A DNA stretch of 64,000 nt from Psychrobacter sp. UBA3483 (GCF_002377905.1 NZ_DFQS01000059.1:1-64000), one strand, 5' to 3'. Positions 9,239 through 18,948 are shown, counted from the stretch's first letter. Notes: generated from the sequence alone by a model not told the origin. A program made the numbers and translations.

Positions 9239-9287
9239 ATAAATAAAAACCCACAAACGTTATGAACGCTGTGGGTTTTTATTTATC
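9239..9287. terminator. Bidirectional terminator between the DUF2789 gene and ribF
   Basis: ATAAATAAAAACCCACA pairs with TGTGGGTTTTTATTTAT around a short AACG/CGCT core. It has A-rich and T-rich flanks, so it serves the forward gene and the convergent ribF. Confidence 0.85.
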
Positions 9288-9311
9288 AGTCTAATAACCA
9301 TAGCTATCTAT

Positions 9312-10352
9312 TTAATCAGGCTGCTGAGCACGCCATTCCAGTAAATCAATCACGTCATTATGAATGCCTGCTTTTAACGCCTCTAAACTTTCATAATGGC
9401 GCTCACCATGCAAATAATGCAAAAATCGTACTTGCAAGGTTAAGTCGTATAAGTCTGCTTGTAGCTTGGGAAAGTGTACTTCTAAGCGCCAATCATGTTC
9501 TTTATCTACTGACGGTCTGATACCAAGATTGGCAGTACCAAATAAGCTATGCGGACGGAGACCTTTCACCCCTGGATTGTCGCTATTGGTGAGTGCGGTT
9601 AGACCATCTGCTATGACATTGCCATTGTCGTCAAGGCTGACAACATCGACAGCAAAAATGCCATGTAACGCAGGTTTAATGCGTTTTAAAGCGACATTGG
9701 CAGTGGGGAAGTCCATGGTACGACCGATTTTATCACCACCAACGACAACGCCTGTCATTGCATAATCACGACCCAAGAGGGCATTGGCTGCGTCAATATC
9801 GCCTGCCATCAATAAATCTCGTATACGCGTCGAGCTAATGCGCGCACCTTTACCTTTATCATCGATAACGGTATGCAGATTGGTCACATCTAAGCCATAA
9901 TCGCGTAAAAACTGACTGTCACCAGTACGGTCATGACCAAATTTAAAGTCGTCACCCAATACCAATGCTTGGACGTTTAGGCGCAGTGCCAAAATATCAG
10001 CGAATGCCTGCGCCGATAGCGAGCGAAAATCGCTATCAAAGCTTGCGACGATTAAAGTCTCGATACCGTATTCTGCCAGTAAAGCTTGCTTTTCGGCAAG
10101 ATTGGTTAAGCGCGCAGGCGCGGTCGCTGGCGCAAAGAACTCACGCGGCTGCGGCTCAAATATCATGACAGCTGAGCCAAGGTTTTGCGCTTTGGCAAGC
10201 TCACGCACTTGCGTAAGCATCGCTTGATGACCTAAATGTACGCCATCAAAGTTACCGATAGTCAGCACGCAGGGTGGCAACGCTACTGGGCTGCTATTGA
10301 CCGGTAAAGCGCTTGGAGACGCCATCAGTTGCTCAAGAAAATAGGTGTTCAT
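9312..10352 (-). CDS. ribF: Bifunctional riboflavin kinase / FAD synthetase
   Basis: Converts riboflavin to FMN (kinase domain) and FMN to FAD (adenylyltransferase domain) in the cytoplasm. The N-terminal nucleotidyltransferase domain shows VLTIGNFDGVHLGHQAML (from about residue 29) and ISSTRIRDLL. The C-terminal flavokinase domain shows DFPTANVAL (the PTAN motif), NLGIRPSVD and LEVHFP. The 346 residues are slightly longer than usual (about 310) because about 28 residues precede the FDGVHLGH strand; ATG codons at residues 1 and 10 are both possible. In many gammaproteobacteria ribF sits between murJ and ileS. Here murJ lies about 1.7 kb upstream on the same strand, with two unrelated genes inserted. 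Confidence 0.95.
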   Translation of the reverse strand: MNTYFLEQLMASPSALPVNSSPVALPPCVLTIGNFDGVHLGHQAMLTQVRELAKAQNLGSAVMIFEPQPREFFAPATAPARLTNLAEKQALLAEYGIETLIVASFDSDFRSLSAQAFADILALRLNVQALVLGDDFKFGHDRTGDSQFLRDYGLDVTNLHTVIDDKGKGARISSTRIRDLLMAGDIDAANALLGRDYAMTGVVVGGDKIGRTMDFPTANVALKRIKPALHGIFAVDVVSLDDNGNVIADGLTALTNSDNPGVKGLRPHSLFGTANLGIRPSVDKEHDWRLEVHFPKLQADLYDLTLQVRFLHYLHGERHYESLEALKAGIHNDVIDLLEWRAQQPD

Positions 10353-10554
10353 AAATGTCAGCTATGATAGATAAGACCAATAAAAAATGAAAAACACACC
10401 GCGACTAAAACAAACTTTTAAAACAGATGTGTTTAAAAGCAGCCATTATAAAGTAAAATAGCCCTACTAACATCCTATAGTCTGTTGTTAATCAAACAAC
10501 CATGCTAACAGCTAAACGTCTATTTATCACTTATCTCTATTTTTATTATTATCT

Positions 10555-11220
10555 ATGAATATTCATAATGGAAACGCTATGCCTGCTGCTGTCTCTACGA
10601 CTGATTATGATAAGGGCTATGACTCTATACAACCTACATCAGCCGTCTATAAACTTAACGAGCGCTTTATAGTTCAGCTCGCTGATAAAGAAGATTTACC
10701 CGCAATTTTAGCCATTTACAACCAAAGTATCGCCGGTAAGCAAGCAACCGCTAATCTCACACCAGTGACTTGCGCAGAGCGCCAGGGCTGGTTTGATGAG
10801 CATATAAATAGTGCCACACGACCTATTTATATTGTCAAAGCTACTGATGCAGGTGCAGATAGGGGTGCCGAACAAACGGTATCACCAATTGTCGCTTGGG
10901 GCAGCTTTAGCGATTTATATACACGGCCCGCTTATCATATCAGCACTGAGATTAGTATCTACTTGCATCAAGAGCATCATGGTCAAGGATTGGGCAACTT
11001 TTTGACGCGCTGGATGCTAACGCAAGCGCCGAGCCTAGGTATCCAGAACGTGGTTGCGCTTATCTTTGCCCATAATCAACCAAGCTTAGGATTGTTCCGT
11101 AAGCTTGGTTTTGAGCAATGGGGCTATATGCCAAAGGTTTGTGATATGGAGGGTTTTATTGCCGATGTTGTGATGCTTGGCAAAGCGGTCATTGCTGATA
11201 GTAATGACCAATTAAAATAG
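10555..11220 (+). CDS. GNAT family N-acetyltransferase (phosphinothricin acetyltransferase-like)
   Basis: 221 residues. After a variable N-terminal 40 residues the protein follows the PAT/Bar/MnaT-type pattern: IVQLADKEDLPAILAIYNQSI, then a WF region, IVAWGSF, HISTEISIYLHQEHHGQGLG (acetyl-CoA motif A; Q/R-x-x-G-x-G/A), LTRWMLTQA, and NQPSLGLFRKLGFEQWGYMP. This subfamily acetylates small amino-group substrates such as methionine sulfoximine or phosphinothricin; the real substrate here is unknown. An ATG at 10579 has the better ribosome site (GGAAA), so the first eight residues may not be translated. It is divergent from ribF and convergent with the lipoprotein gene. Confidence 0.85.
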   Translation: MNIHNGNAMPAAVSTTDYDKGYDSIQPTSAVYKLNERFIVQLADKEDLPAILAIYNQSIAGKQATANLTPVTCAERQGWFDEHINSATRPIYIVKATDAGADRGAEQTVSPIVAWGSFSDLYTRPAYHISTEISIYLHQEHHGQGLGNFLTRWMLTQAPSLGIQNVVALIFAHNQPSLGLFRKLGFEQWGYMPKVCDMEGFIADVVMLGKAVIADSNDQLK

Positions 11221-11295
11221 CGATGACGAATGAAGATAGCAGTGACCAGTAACCATGCCAGATAAAGGCTATTTAACGAAGAGCAGTCAGACGCC

Positions 11296-11952
11296 TTATC
11301 CTAAAATCTTCCATTTACCGTCGATTTTTTGTAGCTCATAAGTCAATGGTGCAGGCTCACTTTGACCTCTTAACATCAATTCACCAGTGATGGTAGCACG
11401 AGCTTTATCATCGTTGTATTTAGTATCAGTAAAAGTCACACCATCAACCGTTTGCTGAAACGCGGATTGGGTTTTGGCAAGCTCTTCCTCAAAGTTTGTC
11501 ATATCAACTTTATAATACGTTGCAGCTTGTTTGGCGTCGCCATAATATAAGCTATCGAGTGCTTGTTTAACCGTGTCTTCTGGCGTGCCATTTTGAGTAG
11601 GATTGGTCACCAAGCTTTTTTGCTTAGCGTCATCATTCACTGGTGTCACTGGATTGATATTAGCACTCGTGATAATGGTTTTATCTTGAGTGCTATCTGT
11701 TACTTGCGCATATTCACTCATATTATCCGTACCCACCGATTTTGCTTCATCAGTCACAGTGTCATCAGATGTTTTAGCGATTTCTGTAGTGTCTTCATTA
11801 TTATTGACCGCAGTCTCAGTGTCACCCTTATCATTATTGCTACAACCACTTAAAAGTAGGCCGATACTCAAGGTACCAACAGTCAATATGCTTGGTAAGC
11901 GTGACAAGGTTGTTGATAAAACTGTCTGTGAAGCTGATGATTTGATCGTCAT
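11296..11952 (-). CDS. Lipoprotein with DUF4878-like C-terminal domain
   Basis: 218 residues from the ATG at 11952, which has a GGGGAC ribosome site; the frame is open to an ATG at 12006. The N-terminus is a lipoprotein signal: a hydrophobic segment ending in the lipobox LLLSGC. An acidic, Thr/Asn/Asp-rich low-complexity stretch of about 90 residues follows. The last about 90 residues (TPEDTVKQALDSLYYGDAK...DGKWKIL) resemble DUF4878/NTF2-like lipoprotein domains, with the typical closing G-K-W-K-I. The exact role is unknown. It shares the strand with murJ, which lies 90 bases upstream, so cotranscription is likely. Confidence 0.75.
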   Translation of the reverse strand: MTIKSSASQTVLSTTLSRLPSILTVGTLSIGLLLSGCSNNDKGDTETAVNNNEDTTEIAKTSDDTVTDEAKSVGTDNMSEYAQVTDSTQDKTIITSANINPVTPVNDDAKQKSLVTNPTQNGTPEDTVKQALDSLYYGDAKQAATYYKVDMTNFEEELAKTQSAFQQTVDGVTFTDTKYNDDKARATITGELMLRGQSEPAPLTYELQKIDGKWKILG

Positions 11953-12095
11953 GTTAGTCCCCGAAATTATGTATTTATCAGTAATTATGGCAACTATCAG
12001 CCGCATTCACTGTCAATTCTCATACCAAGCTTGTTTTGGTTTGGTAAGTTAAAGCGTTGCTCAGGGCTTAATAATAAGTGCTTAATAATGAGTGC

Positions 12096-13646
12096 TTAAC
12101 CATGCTTTAGCTGACGTGGACGGAAGCCTGTTGCCAATAAGACGACGCCATAAACCACCGCGCCGACGACACACATAATCAGCAGCGCAACGATACGTTT
12201 CCACTGGGCATCATTGGTTGGGAAATAGGGCAGCATGACATAAAGTACCGCAACCATAGAGGCGGTAGAAAGCCCAAACTGGCTAAACAGTTTTTTCCAA
12301 TGACTGCCAAAGCGGAAAATCTCGCGCTTGTGCAAGAAATAATACAACAAGCCTGCGTTCACAAACGCCGCACCCGTAGTCGCTAAAGCCAAACCACCAT
12401 GTAGCGGCATATCTAAGAAATAAAAGATACCGATAAAAATGACACTAAAAATCATATTGGCAAAGACGGAGATAATACCGATTCTGACTGGCGTTCTGGT
12501 ATCTTGACGGGCAAAAAAGGCGGGCGCGAAAATTTTAATTAACATAAAACCTAAGATACCGCCTGCCATGCTTTTTAGCGCCAGTGAGCTCATTTGCGCA
12601 TCGCGTAGGGTAAATTCGCCACGTAAAAACAGCGCTTGCATGAGTACGTCAGAGAGTATAAATAATGCTGCCGATGCCGGAACGCCGACCAAAATAATTA
12701 AGCGCGCTGCCCAGTCGATGGTCTTTTTGAAGCTGACGTCGTCTTTTTGCGCTTCACTTTTCGATAGACTTGGTAAAATAACTGTACCGATAGCTACGCC
12801 AATTAAGCCAAGTGGCAACTCGCTCATACGCTCAGCAGCATACAACCAAGAAACCGAACCGCCAATCATTAACGAAGCAAAAATAGTGTTTAATAGTAAA
12901 TTAATCTGCGTGACAGAAACGCCAAAAATAGCCGGCAGCATCAGCTTTAAAATACGGCGCACGCCTTCGTGTTGAAAGTCTATTTTTGGTGCGACCAGTA
13001 GTTTTTGTTGCGAGAGCTGTGGCAGTTGTATCAATAACTGCAGTAAACCTGCGATAGCGACAGAATAACCCAGCGCCATGATAGGCACATCAAACATCGG
13101 TGCAAACACAAGGGCACCGCCAATCATACATAGATTTAGCAAAACAGGCGCAAAGGCGGGCGCGGCAAAACGCCCGTAGCTTTGCAAAATGCCGCTGGCA
13201 AAAGCGGTCATAGAAATAAACAATAAATACGGGAAGGTTAAGCGTAGCAGTTCAGCAGTGATAGCAAATTTATCCGGCTGATCAGCAAAGCCTGGGGCAA
13301 ATAAGGTCACCACCCAAGGGGCGATTAAAATCACCACGACCGTTAGCATGGATAAAACCAGCAGCAGTGCGCCTGACGTGCGACTGACTAAAATCTGTAC
13401 CTGCTCTAGGCTGTATTTTTCTTTATATTCAGACAGCACAGGAACAAACGCTTGGCTAAAGGCGCCTTCGGCAAATAGACGGCGTAAAAAGTTGGGTATC
13501 TTAAAGGCGACCAAAAAGGCATCCATTAGACCACCGGCGCCAAACACACCCAATAAGACGACATCGCGCACCAAACCTAATATACGCGACAGCATGGTCA
13601 TACTACTGACCACCATGGTTGAACGAAATAACCGACTTTTTGCCAT
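12096..13646 (-). CDS. murJ: Lipid II flippase MurJ
   Basis: Polytopic inner-membrane protein of the MOP exporter superfamily that flips lipid II for peptidoglycan synthesis. The 516 residues (E. coli 511) have about 14 hydrophobic segments. Recognisable landmarks are STMVVSSMTMLSRILGLVRDV at the start (about residues 9-29), FKIPNFLRRLFAEGAFSQAFVPV with the essential Arg cluster (about 48-70), and PAIFGVSVTQINLLLNT. A good ribosome site (AGGTTCTC) precedes the ATG. It fits functionally with murG, murC, ddl, ampD and slt in the same window. Confidence 0.96.
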   Translation of the reverse strand: MAKSRLFRSTMVVSSMTMLSRILGLVRDVVLLGVFGAGGLMDAFLVAFKIPNFLRRLFAEGAFSQAFVPVLSEYKEKYSLEQVQILVSRTSGALLLVLSMLTVVVILIAPWVVTLFAPGFADQPDKFAITAELLRLTFPYLLFISMTAFASGILQSYGRFAAPAFAPVLLNLCMIGGALVFAPMFDVPIMALGYSVAIAGLLQLLIQLPQLSQQKLLVAPKIDFQHEGVRRILKLMLPAIFGVSVTQINLLLNTIFASLMIGGSVSWLYAAERMSELPLGLIGVAIGTVILPSLSKSEAQKDDVSFKKTIDWAARLIILVGVPASAALFILSDVLMQALFLRGEFTLRDAQMSSLALKSMAGGILGFMLIKIFAPAFFARQDTRTPVRIGIISVFANMIFSVIFIGIFYFLDMPLHGGLALATTGAAFVNAGLLYYFLHKREIFRFGSHWKKLFSQFGLSTASMVAVLYVMLPYFPTNDAQWKRIVALLIMCVVGAVVYGVVLLATGFRPRQLKHG

Positions 13647-13832
13647 GAGAACCTATTTTGCTAATTTGTTTACTGAAGGTTGTGTAGTGATGCTTGTTTG
13701 CTGATGCAGCGTTGTTAAAAAACTGACGGATTATAGCACTTTCATTGTCCTGATAAATGGATTGGATGTGGAATAACATCTGTCGTTTACAGAAATTTTA
13801 ATAAGAGTGTTTACTCAATCTTGGTTGTAAAG

Positions 13833-14429
13833 TTATGACTGACTTGCAATATGGCGGGTAACCATCTCACGCAACTTTGTCCATTCAAAATAATCACCGG
13901 GGTCAGTTTTGCGTCCGGGCGCAATGTCACTATGACCTGTCAGATGCCTACGAGTTTTTGGATAAGCGTCATAGATAGCGACAATAACTTTGGCAAGTGT
14001 TTCGTATTGAGCCGCGCTAAAGGACACAAAATCTGAACCTTCAAGCTCAATGCCAATGCTATAATCATTACATTCAGGGCGACCCAAATAGCTAGAGCGC
14101 CCAGCATGCCACGCGCGTTCATTAAAATTGACAAACTGGGTAATCGCGCCATCGCGCTCTATAAATAAGTGTGCTGAGACTTCTGCACCTTTAATGGTTT
14201 GAAAGTAAGGATGCGCCTCCCAGTCTAATTGATTTGTAAATAAGGCTTTGACGTAGTTTAGACCGTCAGTATTGCACGCCCCAAATTTATTGGGTGGCAA
14301 GCTAATATTGTGAATGACAATAGTATCAATCGCGACATTTTTAGGTCGTTTATTATGATTGGGCGAGGCAAGCCAAGTCGCAGCGGATAATCGACCGGCA
14401 TGAATAGTCATTGGCGATGCTGTGGACAT
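13833..14429 (-). CDS. ampD: 1,6-anhydro-N-acetylmuramyl-L-alanine amidase AmpD
   Basis: Cytoplasmic zinc amidase that removes the peptide from anhydro-muropeptides during cell-wall recycling; its loss commonly derepresses ampC beta-lactamase where ampR is present. The 198 residues form one Amidase_2 domain. Zinc ligands by position are H40 in DTIVIHNISLPP, H166 in LTGHSDIAPGRKTDPG, and D176. E128 lies in YSIGIELEG. There is no signal peptide, consistent with AmpD rather than the periplasmic AmiD. The ATG has a GAGAG site. Functional partners here are Slt (which produces the anhydro-muropeptides) and MurC. Confidence 0.96.
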   Translation of the reverse strand: MSTASPMTIHAGRLSAATWLASPNHNKRPKNVAIDTIVIHNISLPPNKFGACNTDGLNYVKALFTNQLDWEAHPYFQTIKGAEVSAHLFIERDGAITQFVNFNERAWHAGRSSYLGRPECNDYSIGIELEGSDFVSFSAAQYETLAKVIVAIYDAYPKTRRHLTGHSDIAPGRKTDPGDYFEWTKLREMVTRHIASQS

Positions 14430-14627
14430 AATACTCTCTTTTATAATTTGATAATTAGTGCGCGGTAAATGCTGATGATTATAACTTTTTATTAATAAAT
14501 AGCTCCTTTAACTAAAAAAACAGTGGTTTAAAGGAATTTAAGACAGTGATACATCATATCACTCTAACAATTCGATAGAACTCATAACGCGATATGCGTA
14601 TGACTCCTACAGTGCGAGATGTTACTC

Positions 14628-16901
14628 ATGTCCATATATTCAAAACATTCAAACCTTTTGCCGATAGATTGTACGCCAACGAACACCCCAATGAACATTG
14701 GCAGGCGAGCACGTTTGCCGCTTACGATAGCTGGGGTGTTACTGAGCGCACAAGCACAGGCATTTTTGCCAACGCCCGCGTCTCTTGTGACGACAGGGGA
14801 GTTGGCACTGGATGGCAATGAAACTATTGATAGCAACTTGGTCACTACATCAAAACATGCTGAGCCAATATTAACGGCTTATACGAAGCCCGTTGTTGCT
14901 AAAGCAAATGCCGAAACAAATAATATCATCAAAGAAAGTCACAGCCCAAAGATAGAGGTAGCTTCTTCTACATCTCATACTAAAAATACTAATAATGCCA
15001 ATACCGACCAGCTACTAGCATCATGGCGCGCGCACGCACAAGCAAAAAATCTCGCTCAGCATACGACATGGCGACGGTTGTTATATTTCTTTGATGATCA
15101 AAGGAATCTTATCGGCAAGAAAAAAGACAGCAGTATCGTTGATGATGCGGCATTTTACTTAAGCAAAAATGGACAGCATGATTCAGCGGCCGAGCTTGAT
15201 GCCTTGCTGGTTGCCCTTGCTGACGAAATGGCTACGACTCCCGATAACAGGACTGCTAGTAATAGTGCATCCAATCGTGCGACTAAAAATTTAGGAGAAA
15301 GCTCAGTACAAAACTCAGTGCTATGTCGTTTCCCAGCGCGCGTCCAGTGGCTGACTGATACACTCAATATCGACAAAAGCGGTTTGCAAGTCGACTGTCC
15401 AGAGCTCAATGAGTGGATGCAAAAGCTGGCACCTGAGCAGCTGTCTATTATGTTTGCGCAGGAATATTTAGACAATCCTATTTCAGCCTTTGCTCATACG
15501 TTATTACGCATTGATTCTAAAGCTAGCGTGGCCGATCCAAGCCAAATTCATCATGCAGTGGCACTAAATTATACGGTAGGCGGTGACTCAAGCGATAGTT
15601 TTTTGCTATATGCCATCAAATCGATGAGCGGCGGTTATGACAATCTGATTGAAATTGACCCTTATCCGGAGAAGCTCGCGAAGTATCTGCAAGAAGATGA
15701 GCGTGATGCGTGGACGTATCAATTGGCTTTAACCCCAGTGGAAGTGCAGCAGATTATGCTGCATGTCTGGGAAACCAAAGATTTGAAGTTGCCTTATTAC
15801 TTCACCACTGATAACTGCGCGTCTGAGATTTTACGCTTGATTGACGTGGTACGCCCTCAGCAGCATTTATTAAGCCGCCTGCCTTATGCGGTGATTCCCT
15901 CAGATGTGGTGCAATTGCTCGATAGCGAAGGCTTACTTGCCAGCACCAACTATACGCCTGCTGATAGCACCTTACGCCAAGCGCAGTTAAATAAGGTTAA
16001 AGAGCAGCGTGCGCAATTGGGCTATCATAATAGTGCCAAGCAGACGCTCAATGAGATTAAATCTGCCCAGTCAAATGCTATCTCAAGCATAGCCGCTGAC
16101 GGACAGACGTTGCTCCCACGGCGTATTGCAGTAGCGGATAACAATCCGATAGACAGACATCCCTTGCAACTGGGGTTTATCGGGTTAGGGCAGCGCGGTG
16201 ATAACAATTATATTGATTTGGGCGTGCGCGCAGGTTATCACGATACCCTCGATCGACCGTCAGGATTTCCACAGTTCTTTGATTTAGAAGGCGCGGCTGC
16301 GACCTTACGTCTGTATGACACTGATAATAATAAAGCCAATCAGCCAAGTAGTGTGGTCTTGCAAAATGTAACTTTGGTGCGAGGGCGCTCGTTCAATCCA
16401 GTCAATTCTGCCAAAAAGGGCAAGACTTGGGGCGCAAGTATCGAAGCGACACGTGTAAATGACGGCTCGCAGCAAGAGGGCAGTGATCATTTAGTCGGTA
16501 GTTTGGGCTATGAGACGGGTTGGTCGTGGGCGTTTGACACACCTAGCGCGGGCACCGGCGAGATGCCGCCGCAGCTATGCTATACGTTTTTGGCAGGGAC
16601 GGCGCAAGCAGGCCGCGGTATTAATAAAGGCTATCGTGTCGGCGCAGGCGTCAATGCTGGTTGCCGTTATCAGATTAACAATCAGTTACGTGCGCAGGCT
16701 GAATTGCAACTGCCATATTGGTATCATGGCAGCAGCGATGAGTCTAATGCCCGCGGCCATTATTGGCAGCCAATATCAACATTAGGGCTACAGTACGATA
16801 TTGATAAAAAACAAGCGTTACGTATCAATGCCAACTACGAATGGCAAGATCGTATCGATGCCAAGGAAGACATACAGCTGTCCTACAGACGCTATTTCTA
16901 G
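14628..16901 (+). CDS. DUF4105 (Lnb N-terminal periplasmic domain) protein with predicted C-terminal outer-membrane barrel
   Basis: 757 residues from the ATG at 14628, preceded by GAG at suitable spacing; ATGs at 14619 and 14691 are alternatives. The last gives the neatest signal peptide (RRARLPLTIAGVLLSAQAQA). After a Thr/Asn-rich linker comes a helical module, LASWRAHAQAKNLAQHTTWRR...LLYF...DDAAFYL. The DUF4105 core follows, with the His pair 308-309 (QIHHAVALNY) and TTDNCASEIL with Cys397. This Cys/His arrangement suggests a papain-like/NlpC-type hydrolase, though that is inference. From about residue 500 the chain is rich in alternating hydrophobic strands (YIDLGVRAGYHD, GYRVGAGVNAGCRY, LRAQAELQLPYWY). 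It ends ...LSYRRYF with a terminal Phe, the usual signature of outer-membrane beta-barrels. Substrate unknown. Confidence 0.75.
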   Translation: MSIYSKHSNLLPIDCTPTNTPMNIGRRARLPLTIAGVLLSAQAQAFLPTPASLVTTGELALDGNETIDSNLVTTSKHAEPILTAYTKPVVAKANAETNNIIKESHSPKIEVASSTSHTKNTNNANTDQLLASWRAHAQAKNLAQHTTWRRLLYFFDDQRNLIGKKKDSSIVDDAAFYLSKNGQHDSAAELDALLVALADEMATTPDNRTASNSASNRATKNLGESSVQNSVLCRFPARVQWLTDTLNIDKSGLQVDCPELNEWMQKLAPEQLSIMFAQEYLDNPISAFAHTLLRIDSKASVADPSQIHHAVALNYTVGGDSSDSFLLYAIKSMSGGYDNLIEIDPYPEKLAKYLQEDERDAWTYQLALTPVEVQQIMLHVWETKDLKLPYYFTTDNCASEILRLIDVVRPQQHLLSRLPYAVIPSDVVQLLDSEGLLASTNYTPADSTLRQAQLNKVKEQRAQLGYHNSAKQTLNEIKSAQSNAISSIAADGQTLLPRRIAVADNNPIDRHPLQLGFIGLGQRGDNNYIDLGVRAGYHDTLDRPSGFPQFFDLEGAAATLRLYDTDNNKANQPSSVVLQNVTLVRGRSFNPVNSAKKGKTWGASIEATRVNDGSQQEGSDHLVGSLGYETGWSWAFDTPSAGTGEMPPQLCYTFLAGTAQAGRGINKGYRVGAGVNAGCRYQINNQLRAQAELQLPYWYHGSSDESNARGHYWQPISTLGLQYDIDKKQALRINANYEWQDRIDAKEDIQLSYRRYF

Positions 16902-16994
16902 CATCTGCTATGAAAAGCCCTTTTATCATTAAAAGTTCTTTTAGGCAGTTATTAGAATAAATAGTCATTAAAAGCATTTTTAAATAAAGGATAT

Positions 16995-17870
16995 ATGATG
17001 AGTACGCAAAGTTTACTGATTATTGGTCAAGGTGATATTGGCTTACCAGTCACCAATAAGCTCGCTCAAGACGGTTTCAACGTCACGGGGTTGGCACGTC
17101 GTGAGCGTCATCATTATAACCTAGAGGGGAGTGCTAAATTTTTGCAAGCCGATGCGTTAACGCTTAGCGCTGAGCAGTTGCAAGGCTTTACCGCGATAGC
17201 CATTATCGTCACCCCCGATGAGTATTCAACCAGTGGCTATCATGACAGTTACTTAGCCATCAGCCAGCATTTGACAACATTGGCGGATAAACTAACCAAC
17301 CTTACGCGACTTGTTTTTATCTCATCAACAGGTGTCTATGGGCAAGATAATGGTGCATGGATTGATGAAAATACCGTGCCTGTGACGCCGGAGCGTGAAG
17401 CCTCGCAAGTTATATTACAAGCAGAACAAGTTTTGCAACAAAGTTTTGGTGCTAAAGCCATTATTATTCGTCCAAGTGGTATTTACGGACGCGAGCGTCT
17501 GATGCGGCTGCGTAAAGCCCGCGAGGAACAAAAAGAGCCAGTGGCAGCAGCGCACTGGAGCAATCGCATTATGGATCTTGATTTGGTCACTATTATTGCC
17601 AATGTCATGACCATAGATATGCCAAAACAACTGTATATCGCCACTGATTATGCGCCAGTCACCACTTTTGAGCTTAGCACTTGGTTAAGTGAGCAAGTAA
17701 ATGCAGTGTTGCCTACTCTTGATGACAATAAAACAGCGGTTACGGGGAAGCGCTTGCATAGCAACATTCCGTTAGCTTGGCTGGACTATCCTGATTGGCA
17801 AGCAGGCTATCGAGATATTTTGCAGTATCAAGAGCAAAACAAGCACAATCAAGAACAGCAAAGCCAATAA
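16995..17870 (+). CDS. NAD(P)-binding epimerase-like protein (YeeZ-type SDR)
   Basis: 291 residues. The N-terminus LLIIGQGDIGLPVTNKL is a Rossmann GxGxxG loop. Further landmarks are VFISSTGVYGQ (S-x13-Y-like region; SSTGVYG is typical of extended SDR sugar epimerases), IIIRPSGIYGRERLMRLR, and AAHWSNRIMDLDLVTII (as in YeeZ's W-x-N-R-I-H-x-D-D). It probably acts as an oxidoreductase/epimerase on an unknown metabolite. Two ATGs stand in tandem; AAAGGAT is the ribosome site. The C-terminal tail is Gln-rich. The gene is followed 88 bases later by an unrecognised gene in the same direction. Confidence 0.82.
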   Translation: MMSTQSLLIIGQGDIGLPVTNKLAQDGFNVTGLARRERHHYNLEGSAKFLQADALTLSAEQLQGFTAIAIIVTPDEYSTSGYHDSYLAISQHLTTLADKLTNLTRLVFISSTGVYGQDNGAWIDENTVPVTPEREASQVILQAEQVLQQSFGAKAIIIRPSGIYGRERLMRLRKAREEQKEPVAAAHWSNRIMDLDLVTIIANVMTIDMPKQLYIATDYAPVTTFELSTWLSEQVNAVLPTLDDNKTAVTGKRLHSNIPLAWLDYPDWQAGYRDILQYQEQNKHNQEQQSQ

Positions 17871-17958
17871 CATCAAGAGTAAAAGGCGCGTTTGATGGCT
17901 TTTATTTTTATATCTTTTATTTTTACATCTTTTAAATTGGTAAGCCTAGGGAAAATCT

Positions 17959-18948
17959 ATGACCCAGCATTCTACTTCTGACGATGGTTTATCCAGTGCT
18001 GATTTTATGGCAGCAGAGGAGCAGTTTGCAGAAGGTCATGCTGAACAGTCCGCTCATTTAGCAAATAGTCAGCAGCCGGCGATTGTACATCCTAATTTTG
18101 ATCCAAGGCGCTTGCCAATTGATCCTGCTCGGCCATTAACGGATATTCCAGAGCCTGCACGGCGCTTAAATGGTCAGCTACGTCGCTTATACGGCAGTTC
18201 GTCCCGTTTTTATCAGCCTAAGATCGACAGCTTATCGAAATGGGGGCTGATTGCTTCAGAAGCATTGACTGAGCATTTATCACTGCTTAGTGCGGCAAAG
18301 CTGATTGAGTTGCCCGAGAGTTTTTATCACAATCATAGCGATCAGCCGTTATTATCGCCATTGACTGATATGATTTTGCTTGATATGGCAGATATTCAGC
18401 GCGCGCTACAGGCATACCCAAAGCTGACACGTTATGGGTTTTCGAGTGTCGATAGCATAAATATTGATAATAATATTAATAAGCCTTTAGAGACAGACTC
18501 TCTACGAGTATTGACCAGACGTTATAATCCTGATGAGCTGCTTAATAGCGTCTATGCTGACGATTGGCAAGTGGTATTGCAGCCGCAGCAATTTGACAGT
18601 GGCGAGGGAAGTTTGGCGACCGATCTTATGGCTTGTAGTGTCGCCGTCCATGCTTTAAAGCAATGCGGTACGCGCAAAACGATCAATCACAGCTACAGCG
18701 CGGCGCAAATTTGTCAGCATCTGCGCAGTTACTTGCTTAGTCAGATTGTGTTTGAGCCCGCAAAGCGCCATGCCTATCGGCAAGTGCGCTTATTTACGGG
18801 GCATATTATCGTTGCTGCCTATCATTTAGGCTGGGACATACAAGTCAGTCACGATGGGCAATGCTACTTTACTATCTCATCGCGCTGCGGGTTATTAACG
18901 CGTTATGCGAATATGCAGGATTATGATATCAACGGTTGGTCAAGTTAA
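17959..18948 (+). CDS. Unrecognised protein, 329 residues
   Basis: I do not recognise a family. It is soluble, with no signal peptide or membrane helix. An acidic, Ala/Gln-rich N-terminal 60 residues is followed by FDPRRLPIDPARPLTDIPEPARRL, then a helical body and a C-terminal part with RRYNPDELLNSVYADDW and RQVRLFTGHIIVAAYHLGWDIQV. The coding character is clear (length, GGGAAA ribosome site before the ATG, normal codon use). It probably belongs to a Moraxellaceae-restricted family. It follows the epimerase-like gene with an 88-base AT-rich spacer and precedes pyrE by 76 bases, so it may be on the same transcript. Confidence 0.7.
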   Translation: MTQHSTSDDGLSSADFMAAEEQFAEGHAEQSAHLANSQQPAIVHPNFDPRRLPIDPARPLTDIPEPARRLNGQLRRLYGSSSRFYQPKIDSLSKWGLIASEALTEHLSLLSAAKLIELPESFYHNHSDQPLLSPLTDMILLDMADIQRALQAYPKLTRYGFSSVDSINIDNNINKPLETDSLRVLTRRYNPDELLNSVYADDWQVVLQPQQFDSGEGSLATDLMACSVAVHALKQCGTRKTINHSYSAAQICQHLRSYLLSQIVFEPAKRHAYRQVRLFTGHIIVAAYHLGWDIQVSHDGQCYFTISSRCGLLTRYANMQDYDINGWSS

